Positions 11,666 through 24,317 of a DNA stretch of 64,000 nt are shown in pieces; within the stretch, counting starts at the first letter, position 1, and each line of letters starts with the position of its first letter. Below the pieces are notes generated by a model. The model ran no database searches. It saw only the letters and a program-made list of their open reading frames with translations, and was not told where the DNA came from. This stretch comes from Xylogone sp. PMI_703 (taxonomy: Eukaryota > Ascomycota > Leotiomycetes): NCBI GenBank assembly GCA_021399445.1, contig JAJTUQ010000005.1, positions 2,976,001-3,040,000 on the forward strand, given 5' to 3'. The position numbers and the translations under genes were made by a program.

Positions 11666-14600
11666 CTATATATAGCCATTTAAAGTCAACCAACCTATAA
11701 TATCCTCCTCATCTCTTTCTCTATAGTTTACATTCACTCGAATAGTCTCTATGACCGCTGATAAAGAGCGATTGAAACCACCCGTATCCTTTTTACCGAA
11801 GAAATCTTCTATCTCGTTCAATACAGCTCGATCAGAGAATCTCACGAGACAAAGTTTCACAAATCGTTCAAGAACACTGAAGTTTTTGCCCATTCGCTTC
11901 TGTAGATACTCCCAATTATCTTGAACGTACTTCCATAACTGTCGGCGTGCTTGTGGGTTTGCAGCCAAAGCAGTTGCACAGACTCGGACGTCCTGAAGAG
12001 TGACATTGCCGGCAAATACGAAGTCCAGATACTTGAGGATTATCTCTGGCTGTTGAACGGATCCTAATGCCGTAAGGCCGACATCTTTCCCGTCAACTGA
12101 AGTATTGTTGAGATATTCATCCATGACTGCTTCGTATTCGGCCATTCCACCATTATGTATGACTGTGCTGAAAACAGCGACTCGTAAACTTGGATCAATA
12201 GCGGACTTGTCTGTACCTGACGTATATAAATCGAAACGACGCATTGCTTCTGTGATGACACTATGTGGAATTAGTATGCAAATGATGATGATTTGAGATA
12301 TTTTTTGTACCCTTGATGCCCGACACTTCCAGCTGTAGTAAAGAGCACGCCTCTCAATTGCTTCCTTAATATGCCTTCATTATCCGTGTCTGTCCATCCA
12401 ATGGCCTCAACTGATGTTGAAATTAGATCTAATATATATCTAGCTAGACCGTCTGATATCATGCTACTGTCGGAGAAGATAGATCGAATGTTTGATAGGT
12501 TCTGTAGAACCTGAGACCAAAGCCTGGATATTATGAGCAGGCAGTTTATTGTAAAGAAGAATTATTAAATACCAGATGTTATCCCCAAATTCTATCTTGC
12601 TGAGTAGACGGAGAAAAATACTCGAGCTGCATTGTCCAGCCATTGCAAATGAGGCAACATCTCCTACAATACCTGTGAGCTCACTTTGTGAGAAATTCTT
12701 GGCTAGATTGCCGTCCAACTTTTCCAGAGGATATCTTATACGATAGAAACCATTCTGCTCGACATTTGATAAGGACCATACTATAGTTGCTTCTTTAACA
12801 GTTGCATATTCGGTGTCTATCATAATTAAATCATTTAAGGGTTTGAGATTTAATGGAATAGGCCATGTGTGGACAGGTGATGATGTATTTGCGGGTCGAT
12901 TCAGTAGGAATCGTGATTGATGAATATGTAGCCCCTTTTCTGCTTCTGTGACATGAATAACAGGATATCCCATCTTTCTGGTCCAGGCATCCTATTCTCT
13001 TTAGCATATGCTTAGAAGGGGTAAGATCATTGCATCTTACCATAAACTTTGCAACGTCGATACCCGAAGCATTGCTCAGTGCGCTCCACAAATCCTGAGT
13101 AGTGGCATTACCTATAGTCGATCAGATCACTTCAACACATATCCGGCAAGGCGTATTACTATAACTATGAGCTTTTAGATACGCAGAGACACCGGATAAA
13201 AATGTCTCAACGCCGAGATATGTGCTCAACATTCTCAGTATGGATGCGCCTTTCAGGTAGCTAATATCATCAAACACCTGTCCGGCATCTAAGGAGTCTG
13301 TGACTTCTACAACGATAGGATGAGAAGCTTCTAGAGAATCAAGCTCGAAAGCCCTTTGCAAACCAGTAATCTGTGCGGGAGAGTGTAACATGTCAGCTCA
13401 GATATACTATTAAGGGAAGACGTTTTGTTACTGAAAATTGCTCCCAAACTTGCCAATCTGTTCAAGTTTCAACACATAATCATCGAATTCTCATTTTTCG
13501 TGAACTCACCTGGATGGAAATGATCGACTGCTAGCCACCCAGCCCAAGTTGCAAACCCTTCATTCAACCAGACATCGTTCCACCACTCCATTGTAACCAA
13601 ATCTCCGAACCTAGTTGATAAACACGTAAGTTTTGAGTGCCAATTTCAGAGATTTTGACAACGGACCATTGATGGGCCAATTCTATAAGAAATTAGCAAC
13701 TTCTTTTAGAGTTGTAACCGATGACATACCATGAGCTATGATGTAAGCAACCCTGTTCTGGTATCTTACATCGGAGGTTACATGCTCGTAGAGAATGGTA
13801 GTGGTAGAGAATGTCATTAAGCCCCAGTTTTCCATTGCTACATTGCACTATGCTCATATTAGAAGTCAAAACTGACATATAATTAGTGGAAGACTTACGA
13901 CCTCATGAACCGCAAGGCAGTCCATTTTTGGAAGTGGGAACTCGATTTGGAAAATCTGTAATACAATTAATATTGAGATACCAGTTAAGTTTCACTCTAA
14001 GAAGATCATGATAGTTGTGGCATAAAAATAGCAGTGATGATGATATCCATATTTACCTGATTAAAGTATTCTAGGTAGTTAATAGTCTCCTGAAGTCCAA
14101 AGCGGCATCTTTCTTTCAATCCTCTCGTTGCGTATACCCGAACGGGTAACTTTCTATCGCTGCCAAGGCTTCTTGCAAAACCTTCGATGTATTCAAAATC
14201 ACCAATCCCCCAGCAAAGAAGCTACGAAACTAGTTAGCTCTGTCACTCATTGGAACTTGTACAGAAATTTCAGAAAAAGAACGAACATATGTACTCATCA
14301 CGGGTGTCCTATCAAACGATACAATTTTCAGGCCGTTATCTATTATCTTTGTATTTTTTACTGGCATATTGCTTATAGCCGTGAGTGTCTCAGGTATCTC
14401 GACCCTGAGATCAAATGTAGCCTTTAGACTTGGCTCATCAAAACATGGGAAAGCTCGTCGGGCATCGCACGGCTCGAATTGGGTACTCAACATATAGCAA
14501 TAATCATTCTCTCGTGGCACGGCGGCATCTGGGGTAGCGGCAGGTATGTACTTAGAGTGGTAGAAACCAGCCATCACGTCCGTGATCCCACCATGGAAGG

Positions 14601-15023
14601 AGATCATGAGTTGAATGCTGCTTCCAAGTGGCAATTCTGAAGGAAATACTAAGGACGCTCTCTGCAACTTGAGATCATATGTAATGCTGGTTGCTGAGAT
14701 TGTAGCTTCTCCTGGTCAACAAAGAATTTCTAGCCGCACTTTATCTATGAGAGAATTACCTCCATTCTTGATTTGAATTTGTGCGCTGTCGATTGCCAAA
14801 TCACGCACGTTCAGAACAACTTCTGTAGTTGGTGACTGGACCGAGGCGTCAATGACAACTGTTCCTGAGAAACTCCACTCGTCGACATATTTGATATTAT
14901 GAATGAAGATGTCATAATGACTCGGCTTTACTCTATTACTATGTTAGATCTTCGAAGGTTCGGATATCAGTATAAGGAGAGAGCTCACGTGCCCGGGAGA
15001 CACTCCCTTCGTGTAGATGTCAT
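11666..15023 (-). CDS. M1 zinc aminopeptidase (Ape2/Aap1-like), intact
   Basis: Fourteen exons (15023-14989, 14932-14760, 14711-14287, 14221-14057, 13955-13899, 13847-13730, 13682-13667, 13610-13510, 13457-13432, 13370-13160, 13111-13041, 12991-12573, 12523-12311, 12260-11666) join in frame to 874 residues, the normal length. Motifs: [17 protein letters not shown], then VAMENWG at 288-294 where the family has GAMEN, HELAH at 324-328 and the third zinc ligand Glu in LNEGFATW at 347, giving HEXXH-x18-E. An ERAP1_C-type helical domain fills the last 330 residues. It removes N-terminal residues from peptides, probably cytosolic or vacuolar since no signal peptide is visible. The zinc motif is encoded across three exons including a 16-nt exon; the donor after it is GTCCGT. 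A decayed paralogue lies at 40.5-43.7 kb. Confidence 0.9.
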
Positions 15024-15685
15024 CGTTAGTCAAAGCAATAACAATCTTAGATACACAAGATGAAGCGTCGATTGGGTTGGGGCGGCTGGAGGGATGCTGT
15101 TACAATCCTTGGTATTCTCATATACTCGGCCCGGTCAGGATACCGACGAGGCGCCCTTCTCCCACTTTCACAAAAGCCACGACACCGAATGAGACTACAC
15201 CGGATTAGCTGTTCAGAGATGTCTTATCAGCGTCTTTCTCCGATGGCTAGCTCTACTAAATAATAGTGTGCGCACTATTAAACTGTGGCTAGAGACGGAT
15301 CATCCTAAGAGGAAGTTGTCGCCGACAGCTAGGATGGGACATGAAATCCACTACTTTAGTTCCCTCAATCAATAAGCTATAGTGACAATAAAACAACATA
15401 TCACTATCTTACAGGTGCTTTCAGATACCATCTATTGCGGCATTTTACTTTCATGTGCAGTGATTTCATGCGTAACCATTGCTAGGCTGTTACGTCCATG
15501 TGACCACCTTCATTTCGCAGTTCTATATCACCACCTGAAGAACATGAAGATGCGTTAGCCTTTTTCATTCTACCTGAAGGCTCAAGACCCGAATCTAGTG
15601 TATCTAGATTATAAGATCACCGATCCAGCATCTATAAAAATACGTCCATATAAATCTTAATTCTATCATCCGTACCATTTATACC
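15024..15685. other. intergenic, nothing recognised
   Basis: Promoter of the M1 aminopeptidase and 3' flank of the hydantoinase gene. Small open frames near 15017-15263 have no protein character. Confidence 0.5.
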
Positions 15686-18600
15686 TCATGCTGCTGGTTT
15701 AAACTCCTTCGTCACTCTCTTGGGTTCATAGTAGGGCTTTCCAAGAGGTACAAAATCCATGTCGTAGCCAAACTCTCTAGGACCTCCCACTCTTATGCCT
15801 TGCGGTGTATACCAGTGAGGATGGGCCACAAATGACACAACACTAACACGAACGCCTAAATTTGACAAGTCAGTGCTCACTAGACTAAATATTCATAACA
15901 AACTATTACCTACCATATTTAATATCCTGAGTTCCAAGTGCAAAGCCGTCAGTACCAACAAGAGAAATCAAGTCTGGTACCATGGCCAGTGTATCTTCTG
16001 TCCCGTCTGGATTTTGCAGATTTGCAAGTAAGTATTCATTTTGGAAAGGAAGAACTATTTCGCCATTAGTATAATCTGTGAATAAATCGAAACATGTGCA
16101 ATTACCCATATCCCTGGTTTCCGTGGATACTTCGTCGCCGAACTCTCTTTCATCATTACTCAGTGCTCTCAGTCTAACGCTACCTTCAGTATAGCCACCA
16201 GCTGATACACCACGCCGTACATCTATAATTTTGCCTGTGTATAACAATTTTCCGCTTGGATTGGCATCGAGCTACATAGAGTTAGTTGCATCTTCTTGAA
16301 GAAATACATCATGCACAGAAGACATACAATGGCCTGGATAATGCTGGTCTTCTCTTGTCTTGCTTGGTATACGGCCCGTCCAATATACCAAGCAAGTGAC
16401 ATGGTCCCCAAAGTGCCTACTTCCCTAACTTCTTTCATTGTTAGGGGTGCAGGAGCCATCTGGCTGAACAAACCTATCTCCAAAGCCGCCTTCCGATGAA
16501 TTCTCTCCAGCTTATGCATGTCACTCGATTCAAGTACGCCTACTACATTTCCTAATCCATCAGCCTGGACACATGGTGTTGCACTCTTTCCAAAAAGGTA
16601 AGGTGTCAGAATGTAAAGCCTGGGATAGGCCCTTCCCATGAGGTCCCCATCAATGGTAGGAGTTTTATAATGAATGCCATGCATAAGTGGTAGGATGCCG
16701 TTCATTCCTCCGATCTCGATAGAAAGCATTGCAGCAGGTTTTACCCCGGGAAACATCTTTAAAAGCCCGTTGATAGCCGTAGTCCCTTCTGTGCCACTTG
16801 GCAGACGCTCTGAAGTCACTGTCGGGGCGCCGTATGAGATACTACCAAAGACCATAGCGTCATCATCGGTTAGTGAGTCGATATCGACAACGGGGAGCCG
16901 ATGTCCAGCTTGAATAGCAGCTCGACATGCTTGATAGATCATATAACCGGGGCCTCCACCACCACACGCAAGGATACTTGTGCCAGTGGCCATGAATTCA
17001 GCATCAATTTCTGACACCCACCAGGTTCCAGTTATATCAACTTCCGGTCTATAGTTACGAACGTCAATATAAGCTGAGGGACTGTTGGTAAATAGACGAG
17101 GATCCTTCTCTTTTTGAGTGAATGCTGATGCCGTTGCGGGTTGTATGGTCACTTCCTCACCATCCAGAGCTACATCTTCATTAATAGGCTTTATCAATGC
17201 ATCTCTGCTGAGCTGTCCAGCTGCCTTGATTACCAATCGCGCTGCTTTCATAGCTGTGTATTGAAGTGGCATATTTTCAATCTCCACAATCCGGACTGTA
17301 CTACGATCAGCTCCAGCTGCTACAGCCTTCTCAATGGCTTGATTGGAGACTTCCTCTATAATCTTGGTCTCATCCTGTCCTTCGAGAACTTTAACAACAT
17401 CCATCTCGCCAGAGACTTTTGCCATTGCAGCACCAACAGCGTTCGCGCAGTCGTGAAACTGTGGTCGAATAATTCGTGAGACACCGTCAAGCTCATCCAT
17501 TTGCACTACACTGCCTCCACCAACAAGGACGACTATTGCATCTTCGTTGGTAAGCTTCATACCATCAACTGCTCGCTCCAACAATCGCTTAATCTCTAAT
17601 CTAGCCCCAGCAATGAGCTTTTCTGATAAGTTGGACACTCGGGAAGTGTCTCCAATTTCTTCCTTCCCAGTAGCGACAACAATATCGGTAGTAGTGAGTG
17701 TGTTCCCTCCGAATACCAAACCTTCAGTGAGTAGACGATATCCCGTAGAATCGGGTCCAACCTTAACAACGCCGTTCTCATCTTCTACAACCTTAGTCCC
17801 TCCTCCCAGACCTATTGAAACAACTTCAGGCATTGAGAAAGCGCATCGCACTCCACCAACTTCAACCCAAGTCCCAGCTTGCCTTGGGAAACCAGAGGGC
17901 AATAACGCACATACATCAGTTGTTGTGCCACCGATATCTGCTACAATGACAGGTGCTTCAGGGCTATCACCCTGGCTATGATCGAGACCTGCTAGGTAAG
18001 CAGCACCAGACATGGAATTTGTAGGTCCACTAGAGAATGTCTTGATGGGGCATTTCTTCGCCTGTTCGGCACTTATGATTGTTCCGTCATTTTGTGTGAG
18101 AAAGAGAGGGCACGATAGACCTAGAGCCTTCATTGCTTCTGTGAAGCCCCGGATGGTCCTCCGAGCGAATTTGAGAATCGAGGTGTTGAGGATGGTGGCA
18201 TTTTCTCGTTCCAAGAAGCCAATGTTGCCAACTGTATACACTTAAATTCCCCAGACTCGGAAATATTGCATGGAATGTACTACTTACTCTCCCGAGAAAG
18301 TACAACATCAACTTCAGGAAGTTCCTCCAAGATGATTGCCTTCACTCGCTCTTCATTTATACCAGCATAGTCAAGTGGTGAGAAGACGCCAACAACAGCA
18401 ATTTCAGAAATCCCTTTTTCCTTCACTATACGACATTCTTCTCGAACGGCAGCCTCATTCAGCGGAAGAATTTCTCTTCCGTCAATTTCCAATCCTCCAT
18501 CAATATACGCAACGTGGCCATTCATAATTTTTTTTAAGATTGGAGGGAAGTCGAAGAATGCAGGATTCTCACGAGTATAGGGCCCACATAGACGGAATAC

Positions 18601-18981
18601 TGCAACCTTGCGTAGGTTGCGATCATCGGCTTGAACTACAGCATTAATGAAATGCTTTAATTATTATTTACATATTAGTTTGCTTAGTCTGGCCTCGTCA
18701 TAATTGACAGTCACTCATTGGATCTAGAAAGCTTAGCTACTTACTGTTGTCCCGATCATAACAGCAGAGACCAAACTACGATCAATATTACCTTTCTTTA
18801 AAGCGCCATCAATGGCCAGAGAAATGCCGGTCGTCACATCTGCAGTTGTAGGAGTCTTAAAAGAGCTGCGAATACCTCTATGATTTTGCTCGACTTCACC
18901 AGGGTGTAAAACAATACTGTCGGTATTTGTCCCCCCGACATCGACACCGATGCGGAACACTTTCTCTACTTTTGAAGGCAT
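15686..18981 (-). CDS. hydantoinase/oxoprolinase-type ATPase fused to DUF917 (S-Me-THD) domain
   Basis: Five exons (18981-18745, 18654-18288, 18231-16328, 16271-15914, 15855-15686) give 1011 residues. I start at MPSKVEK because the longer frame begins at TTG. Residues 12-22 (GVDVGGTNTDS) and the ADIGGTTTDVC and VLVGGGSVVQMD segments (about 295 and 435) form the ASKHA-type ATP site of the Hydantoinase_A/oxoprolinase family, which hydrolyses cyclic amides of the hydantoin/5-oxoproline type. From about residue 600 (GTWWVSEIDAEFMATGTSIL, CGGGGPGY) the chain is a DUF917 domain, the family renamed for S-methyl-thiohydantoin desulfurase. So both modules of a bacterial two-gene system sit in one fungal protein. 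The divergent NCS1 permease and the nearby regulator support a catabolic cluster for a hydantoin-like or thiohydantoin-like compound; the exact substrate is inference. Confidence 0.9.
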
Positions 18982-19791
18982 GTTGATGAACTCACTCGTG
19001 AAGGCTCTCAATGAGTGTGAGTATCTAATCAGAATTGACCGAGCATGTCTATGTTTTATACTAGCATATCCATGGAAAATATATTAGCTAAGTAGCGTAA
19101 CCATCCACTTTTCTGCGAGAATAGCTCCTAGGGCTGTGTTAGGTAATATACATCGGAGAGCAAGGCTCCCCGATATGTTCACCTTGTGGATTCACATCTA
19201 CCGATAAGACAAAATGCAGTGGCAATACTACTTCAATTCTCGTTGGTGTGGTTTGGCATTTCAAAGTCCCTGGCAACCCCCATCTTTGGTGATAAATTTC
19301 CAAGACTTTCATCGCTCCTCTGTTCCCGCTCTCAATGGCCGTCGGCGAGGCCTTCCATTTATGCTACGCTACTTCCCCAACTTTCTGCTTTGACATTGCA
19401 GCCCCTACCCCATTCTTCAAGCCATATCTCCAAAGAGTAGGAATCGCCATGTTGTAATTCGCCACTTCAGAGAGGCTGATCCAGCTGGGGGCCAAGTTCA
19501 TATTCCGAGATCCCAACACGCGGACCTTTGGTCTGCATTACCATGTGCTTCTAGGATCTCTAGCTAGCGCCCTTATTAATCTCTAGAAATGCATGCCATT
19601 TGGAGGCGGTTTGAGTCTCGATAGCTCCTTATCTAGACCGCCTGAGATATCCTGATAGTGGTCACCAGAGGCGCGCCTCGACGCCTTCTCGCCACCGAGT
19701 ATAAGGTCGGCACACTTCACGTCAGCTACAAAGGAAGGCTCAGTTGCCATTTTGTACTCTTTGTTAATTCCCAGACCTTCAGTTGATCAAA
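18982..19791. promoter_or_regulatory. bidirectional promoter with five GATA (HGATAR) sites
   Basis: Between the divergent hydantoinase (minus) and NCS1 permease (plus) genes. HGATAR-type sites read CGATAA at 19202, TGATAA at 19290, CGATAG at 19619, TTATCT (reverse AGATAA) at 19629 and TGATAG at 19653. In filamentous ascomycetes this is the binding site of AreA/NIT2, which activates genes for poor nitrogen sources. The last three lie within 40 bp of each other, about 130-170 bp upstream of the permease ATG. Nitrogen derepression of both genes is a reasonable inference from number and position. Confidence 0.55.
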
Positions 19792-21758
19792 ATGAAGACA
19801 ACGGTGTCAGCTCGCATGAGGAAAAGCTTCAAATGGCTTGAGTTGCCAGAAGACCAAGTAACCTCACAATGGGCGAACGCAGACATTCTGCCAGTGCCTC
19901 CAGAACGCCAAACTTGGAGTATGTATACTGATTATACTATTTTTCTGGAACCTATAACTAATCATGCTCATATAGATTCACTTCAGTTTGTGCAGTTATG
20001 GTTCCTCGTCAACATGAACATTAGCTCTTATGAGACCGGATCTGCGTTGCTTGCGGTTGGAATGACATGGTGGCAAGGTTAGTTTTCTTGAAGATCTATA
20101 TTACTGCAGAGCAATTTTGTTAATTTGCGAGCTCATTCAACAGCCATAGTTGTCATTCTGGTAGGAGACTTCATTGCCAGCTGTTTCGCCGTCCTCAACT
20201 CCTATTCCGGAGCACAGAGCCACGTCGGATATCCAATTGTATCCCGCAGTGTCTGGGGCATGTGGGGAGCCTATTTTCCAATCCTCACTCGTATTCTCCC
20301 ATCAATTGTGTGGTATGGCGTACAAGCTGTCATCGGTGGTAAGATGGTCTATGTATGCATTCGTGCGATCTGGCCCTCAGTTCAGAACATCCACAACACC
20401 TTCGCAGCTGATGCTGGAATCACAACGGCGCAATTTATGGGATATGTTATCTTCAATTTCTTCTGCTGCATATTGATCTGGTTTCCGCCCAATAAACTTC
20501 GACACTATTTCCATGCGGGCTCGGTGCTGGTGTTCATTGCTAACTTAGCTCTTCTGGGATGGGCTTTGGGGCAGCGTGGGCCTGAGGGGTTCGGCCCGGT
20601 CTTCGCATCCAGGACTGACCTCAAGGGCTCTGCTCTAGCATGGAACATGCTGAATGGCATCATGTCAGTTATTGGGTCAATCGCCTCTGGGATCTTGTAA
20701 GTCAATGCCGCCGCAACCGTGATCTAGCCGATCTCCTAATCTTGTACGCTTTGCAGAAACCAGAATGACTTCACTCGATTTGCGAGACGGACGAACCAGG
20801 TGACCTGGACTCAGTTCTTGTCTTTCAATTTTACAAGTGCATTCATTCACATTGCTGGTGTACTTGTGACTGCTTCTACCCAGACTAGTGAGTTTCGAAG
20901 CCATTGCAGTCTATTGCAGAGAGCGCTAAAAGTTCTTTAGAATATGGCAAAGGCACTCCTCTATGGGATGTATCCGATCTCTTTGTCGCAATGCAGGACC
21001 AGCTTGGCTCAAAAGGCCGAGCCGCCACTTTCTTCCTGGCTGCAGCATTCATCATATCTCAGTGTTCAATCAATGTTCCCGGAAACGTGCTCGCGGCCGG
21101 TCTTGATATTGCCTCCATAATGCCGAGGTATGTCAACCTACGCCGGGGCGCATATATCATTGCAGCACTGAGTGTCACTCCAATTCCATGGAAGCAGCTA
21201 GCCTCTGGATCTATTTTCCTGGCAGTTCTATCGGCTTACGCTGTGTTCCTGGGACCTATGGTTGGTTTACTATGTGTCCACTACTACTTGATCCAGAAGC
21301 GCGTATTCCATATCCCTGATCTATATGAAGGCTCTTCGAAGTCAGCATATTGGTATACATATGGCTTCAATTGGCGGACATTCATTGCCTGGGCTTGTGC
21401 TGTTGTTCCCAGCATGCCGGGCTTCGTTCACTCCGTCCACGGCGATGGAAATATTGGAGAGGGTGCAACACACATCTTCAATCTCACATTTATACTTGGA
21501 TTCTTTCTTGGTGAGTTAATCTACCCAGCAAATGACTACATGACGAGCCAAAATCCAGTACTGACTTGTTGCCTAGCTGTCTTCTTCGCCTATGTCCTCC
21601 ACTGGATCTTCCCGGTTCATTATCCTCCAGAGAACTGCTCCCAAATGGAACTTGCCATGGAAGGTATCGAAGGTGTTCCTGAGAGCAATGGTTCAGAAAG
21701 TGAAATGGGTGAGAAAAATGTGTCAATTTTCAGAACAAAGGACGCACATGCAGCCTAG
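19792..21758 (+). CDS. NCS1 nucleobase/hydantoin-type permease
   Basis: Six exons (19792-19918, 19976-20077, 20144-20696, 20757-20887, 20920-21510, 21577-21758) give 561 residues. The last intron (66 nt) is free of stops and could be read through; I splice it because GTGAGT and CCTAG fit and the result matches the helix pattern. NCS1 signatures: a charged N-tail ending PVPPERQTW, NMNISSYETGSALLAVGM in helix 1, SYSGAQSHVGYPIVSRSVWG after helix 2, NQNDFTRFARR and INVPGNVLAAGLDI. Twelve hydrophobic helices follow the Mhp1/Fur/FcyB topology: proton or sodium symport of purines, pyrimidines, allantoin or hydantoins. Given the hydantoinase next to it and the shared GATA-rich promoter, a hydantoin-like substrate is the best guess. 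Confidence 0.92.
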
Positions 21759-21987
21759 GTCCCGTTTCTTATAAATCTCACGGGTTGTCGTGGCTGTAAT
21801 TCTTAGTTTTTGTATTTTGCAGTAGTAGCACACGAACTCTGTCTCTTCTGCTCCATTAATAGAATCCTAGCGATTTTCATGCAAGGCCTTATCATACTAA
21901 TATTAACTACTTAATTTATTGATCAAAACGCCGGATAACTGAATAATTTCGTATTCATTTACGCCTCAAGCTACAAGTTATATCAAA

Positions 21988-24317
21988 TCAAGTCAACACC
22001 AACCGCGTTCCCCATTCACGAAGTACATCAACCCAACTAACGTCGCTCGAACCTCTATCTCTCCTCCGCCACACCTCTTTCACAACACTGACAGCAGACT
22101 CGTAATTCCTAAACCCATGTGACCCAGCATTATACAAGCACTGGAGTGTACGATGTCTCAAATCAGCACTGCTGGCTTCGCATGCCACGATAAAACTGGG
22201 CCATACGATACCGCCTGCATTAAGATTGAACAGTTTTATAGCCTCGTCATGTGCATTGAGATTTGCAACGACGTGCTCAACATAAATCTGCAGTAGCACA
22301 GGATTCGTGTGTCGAACACGGCGGAAGAAATAAACCAAGAGAGCATAGTACATTGCGTTAGACACACTCTGAGAGACTGATCGAACTCCATCTTCTCGCG
22401 GCAAGCTCGCATTCGAAGATGACGGTGGTAATGAAGGTGTCAATGACTGAACCGAGGTGGACGATGCGTTCTCCATTAGCTCTAACTCCCAGGTGCATAT
22501 TTGATTCTCAATCATCTGTGCCCGTCGTGCGAGATCTTCGGGGATAGCTAAGTGGGGATGCTGTATTGTGAATGTGTCCAGCTCATCTGCTAGAATTGAA
22601 GTTTGTGATATTAACATTAGCAAGCCACTCGGTATCCCGTATATTGCTTCTTCCTGATCTTCTGTCTCATAGGGACTTGTTAACATATTAGGGAGATTTA
22701 TAGTTGATAAGACGAGCTCATCATATTGAGATTCTAAGGAAATTGATCCGTTATCATTGGTGTCCTCTGAATGAGGTAGTGAAGATGAAGTTATTGGTTT
22801 GACGAAAGTGGATGCGTCAATAATTCTTATATGTGAGAAGATGCAGTGCAGTATTGCTATTTTCTTGGACATCATCGCCCCTCTCAACTTATAGGTTCGT
22901 ATGATGTCCTCACTTTTCAGTAAGTAGGAATGTGAGTCTGCCGTATTACCACTAATAACCTATTAATGTTTAGTGATACCGCAATTCAAAGAGAGCGTAT
23001 ACATCAACCAACCCCAATTGTGACCATACTGAGTACTGCCATAAGTATTTCTTTGTACTTAGCTTTAGAGGCGCCCCTAATCGACTCCAACTCTAGACAC
23101 TTTTGCAAATTCATGGCTGCAGCTTGCTTGTATCTCTGTGCTATATTTCCCCATCCTACACTTCTGTAATTTCCTCCTTTATCGATGCCCGGTAGAGATG
23201 TGCGATACTTTGCATCCAGATGGAAAGCACTTATTGCTAATAGGCTATGCAATAGCGAGGCTTTAGCATAGTTGGTCACCCCGAATGCACTCAGCTCTCC
23301 CAGTGCATTCATAGCGCAAGGAAGGTGGATGGTCTTCCACGGCATTAGGGTTGAGCTATCAATATTCCTCGGAGACATCGTATGGGATACCTGTGAGAGG
23401 TAATGGAATAGGAGGTATTGGGCATTTTTCGGTAGTATCTGAGGAAATGGAGGTGATGGAGCCCTTGGTAATGACGGGCGATAAGATATTAGAATATCAG
23501 TGGAGCTGGCCCAAGAATCGGGCTCGTGGAAAGTCCCTTCACTCCACTGTTCAGCTACTAGCTCGGCATAAGCTGAAGGGCTGCCTATAGCTTCATCACC
23601 TTTAGAGAGTTCCTGCGGAGATCCGAGATCGGGGCAGCCTTGCACCACTACAGTTGTGGGCATTTGGCTCCAATCATCTTCAGGCCAGCCCATAACAGGG
23701 CCTTCTAGTGGCCCACCGATACGTGAATCCAATGATGGATCCATATCATAACTCCAATCCTGTGCTAATCCCTGTTTACCAAGTAAACTTCCCGGGTCCC
23801 CGTCTCCATTTCTTATCACATCCGGATCTCCTGGTATCCCGGCTCTAAAAACATTGAAAGGGCCATGGCTCAGCGTTTTGTCGAGAGTTATATCGTTACC
23901 TAAACGTGAGCTTTCGCGATCAAGGTTATCGAGCACCTCGGTCAGAAGGATATCCTTAGAGTCGAATTGCCTAGTCAACTCCAAGCTCATGGCCTTTCTG
24001 GATCCAACTGATACGAATTATTAGTCATGTGACTGCTCTAGCTCTATTATCACTGGAAATGTACCAGAAAAGATGACATGTCTTCGACAGGGCTCCTCCG
24101 CATCCTGGCCCTGCATCCAACTGCCTAAATCGTTACCCCTTGGGCCATGATTATGCAGCCACTGTAGATTTCCGTTGTAGCCTTTGCATTCTACTTTAAG
24201 ACGTGAACATGTGTTGCATATAGGCTTTGCTTCATCGCATTTAACTTTCCGTCGTCGGCACGTAAGACATCCAGTGAATGAACGTGTGTTGTTGCTTCTC
24301 GGCGGCCTGCGAGGCAT
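21988..24317 (-). CDS. Zn2Cys6 regulator, acr-2/UGA3-like (Fungal_trans_2)
   Basis: Three exons (24317-24065, 24007-23013, 22959-21988) give 739 residues. Cys 17, 20, 27, 34, 37 and 44 make the zinc cluster, followed directly by the CKGYNGNLQWL signature of the acr-2/ARGRII/UGA3 branch. The long C-terminal part has the Fungal_trans_2 pattern, including KYKEILMAVLSMVTIG, a Ser-rich linker and YALLVYFFRRVRHTNP near the C-end. I use the ATG at MPRRPP because it is closest to the cluster. The gene is convergent with the NCS1 permease, 230 bp away. Related proteins activate pathway genes for amino acids, GABA or drugs, so this is the likely specific regulator of the hydantoin-type cluster; that link rests on proximity only. 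Confidence 0.88.
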
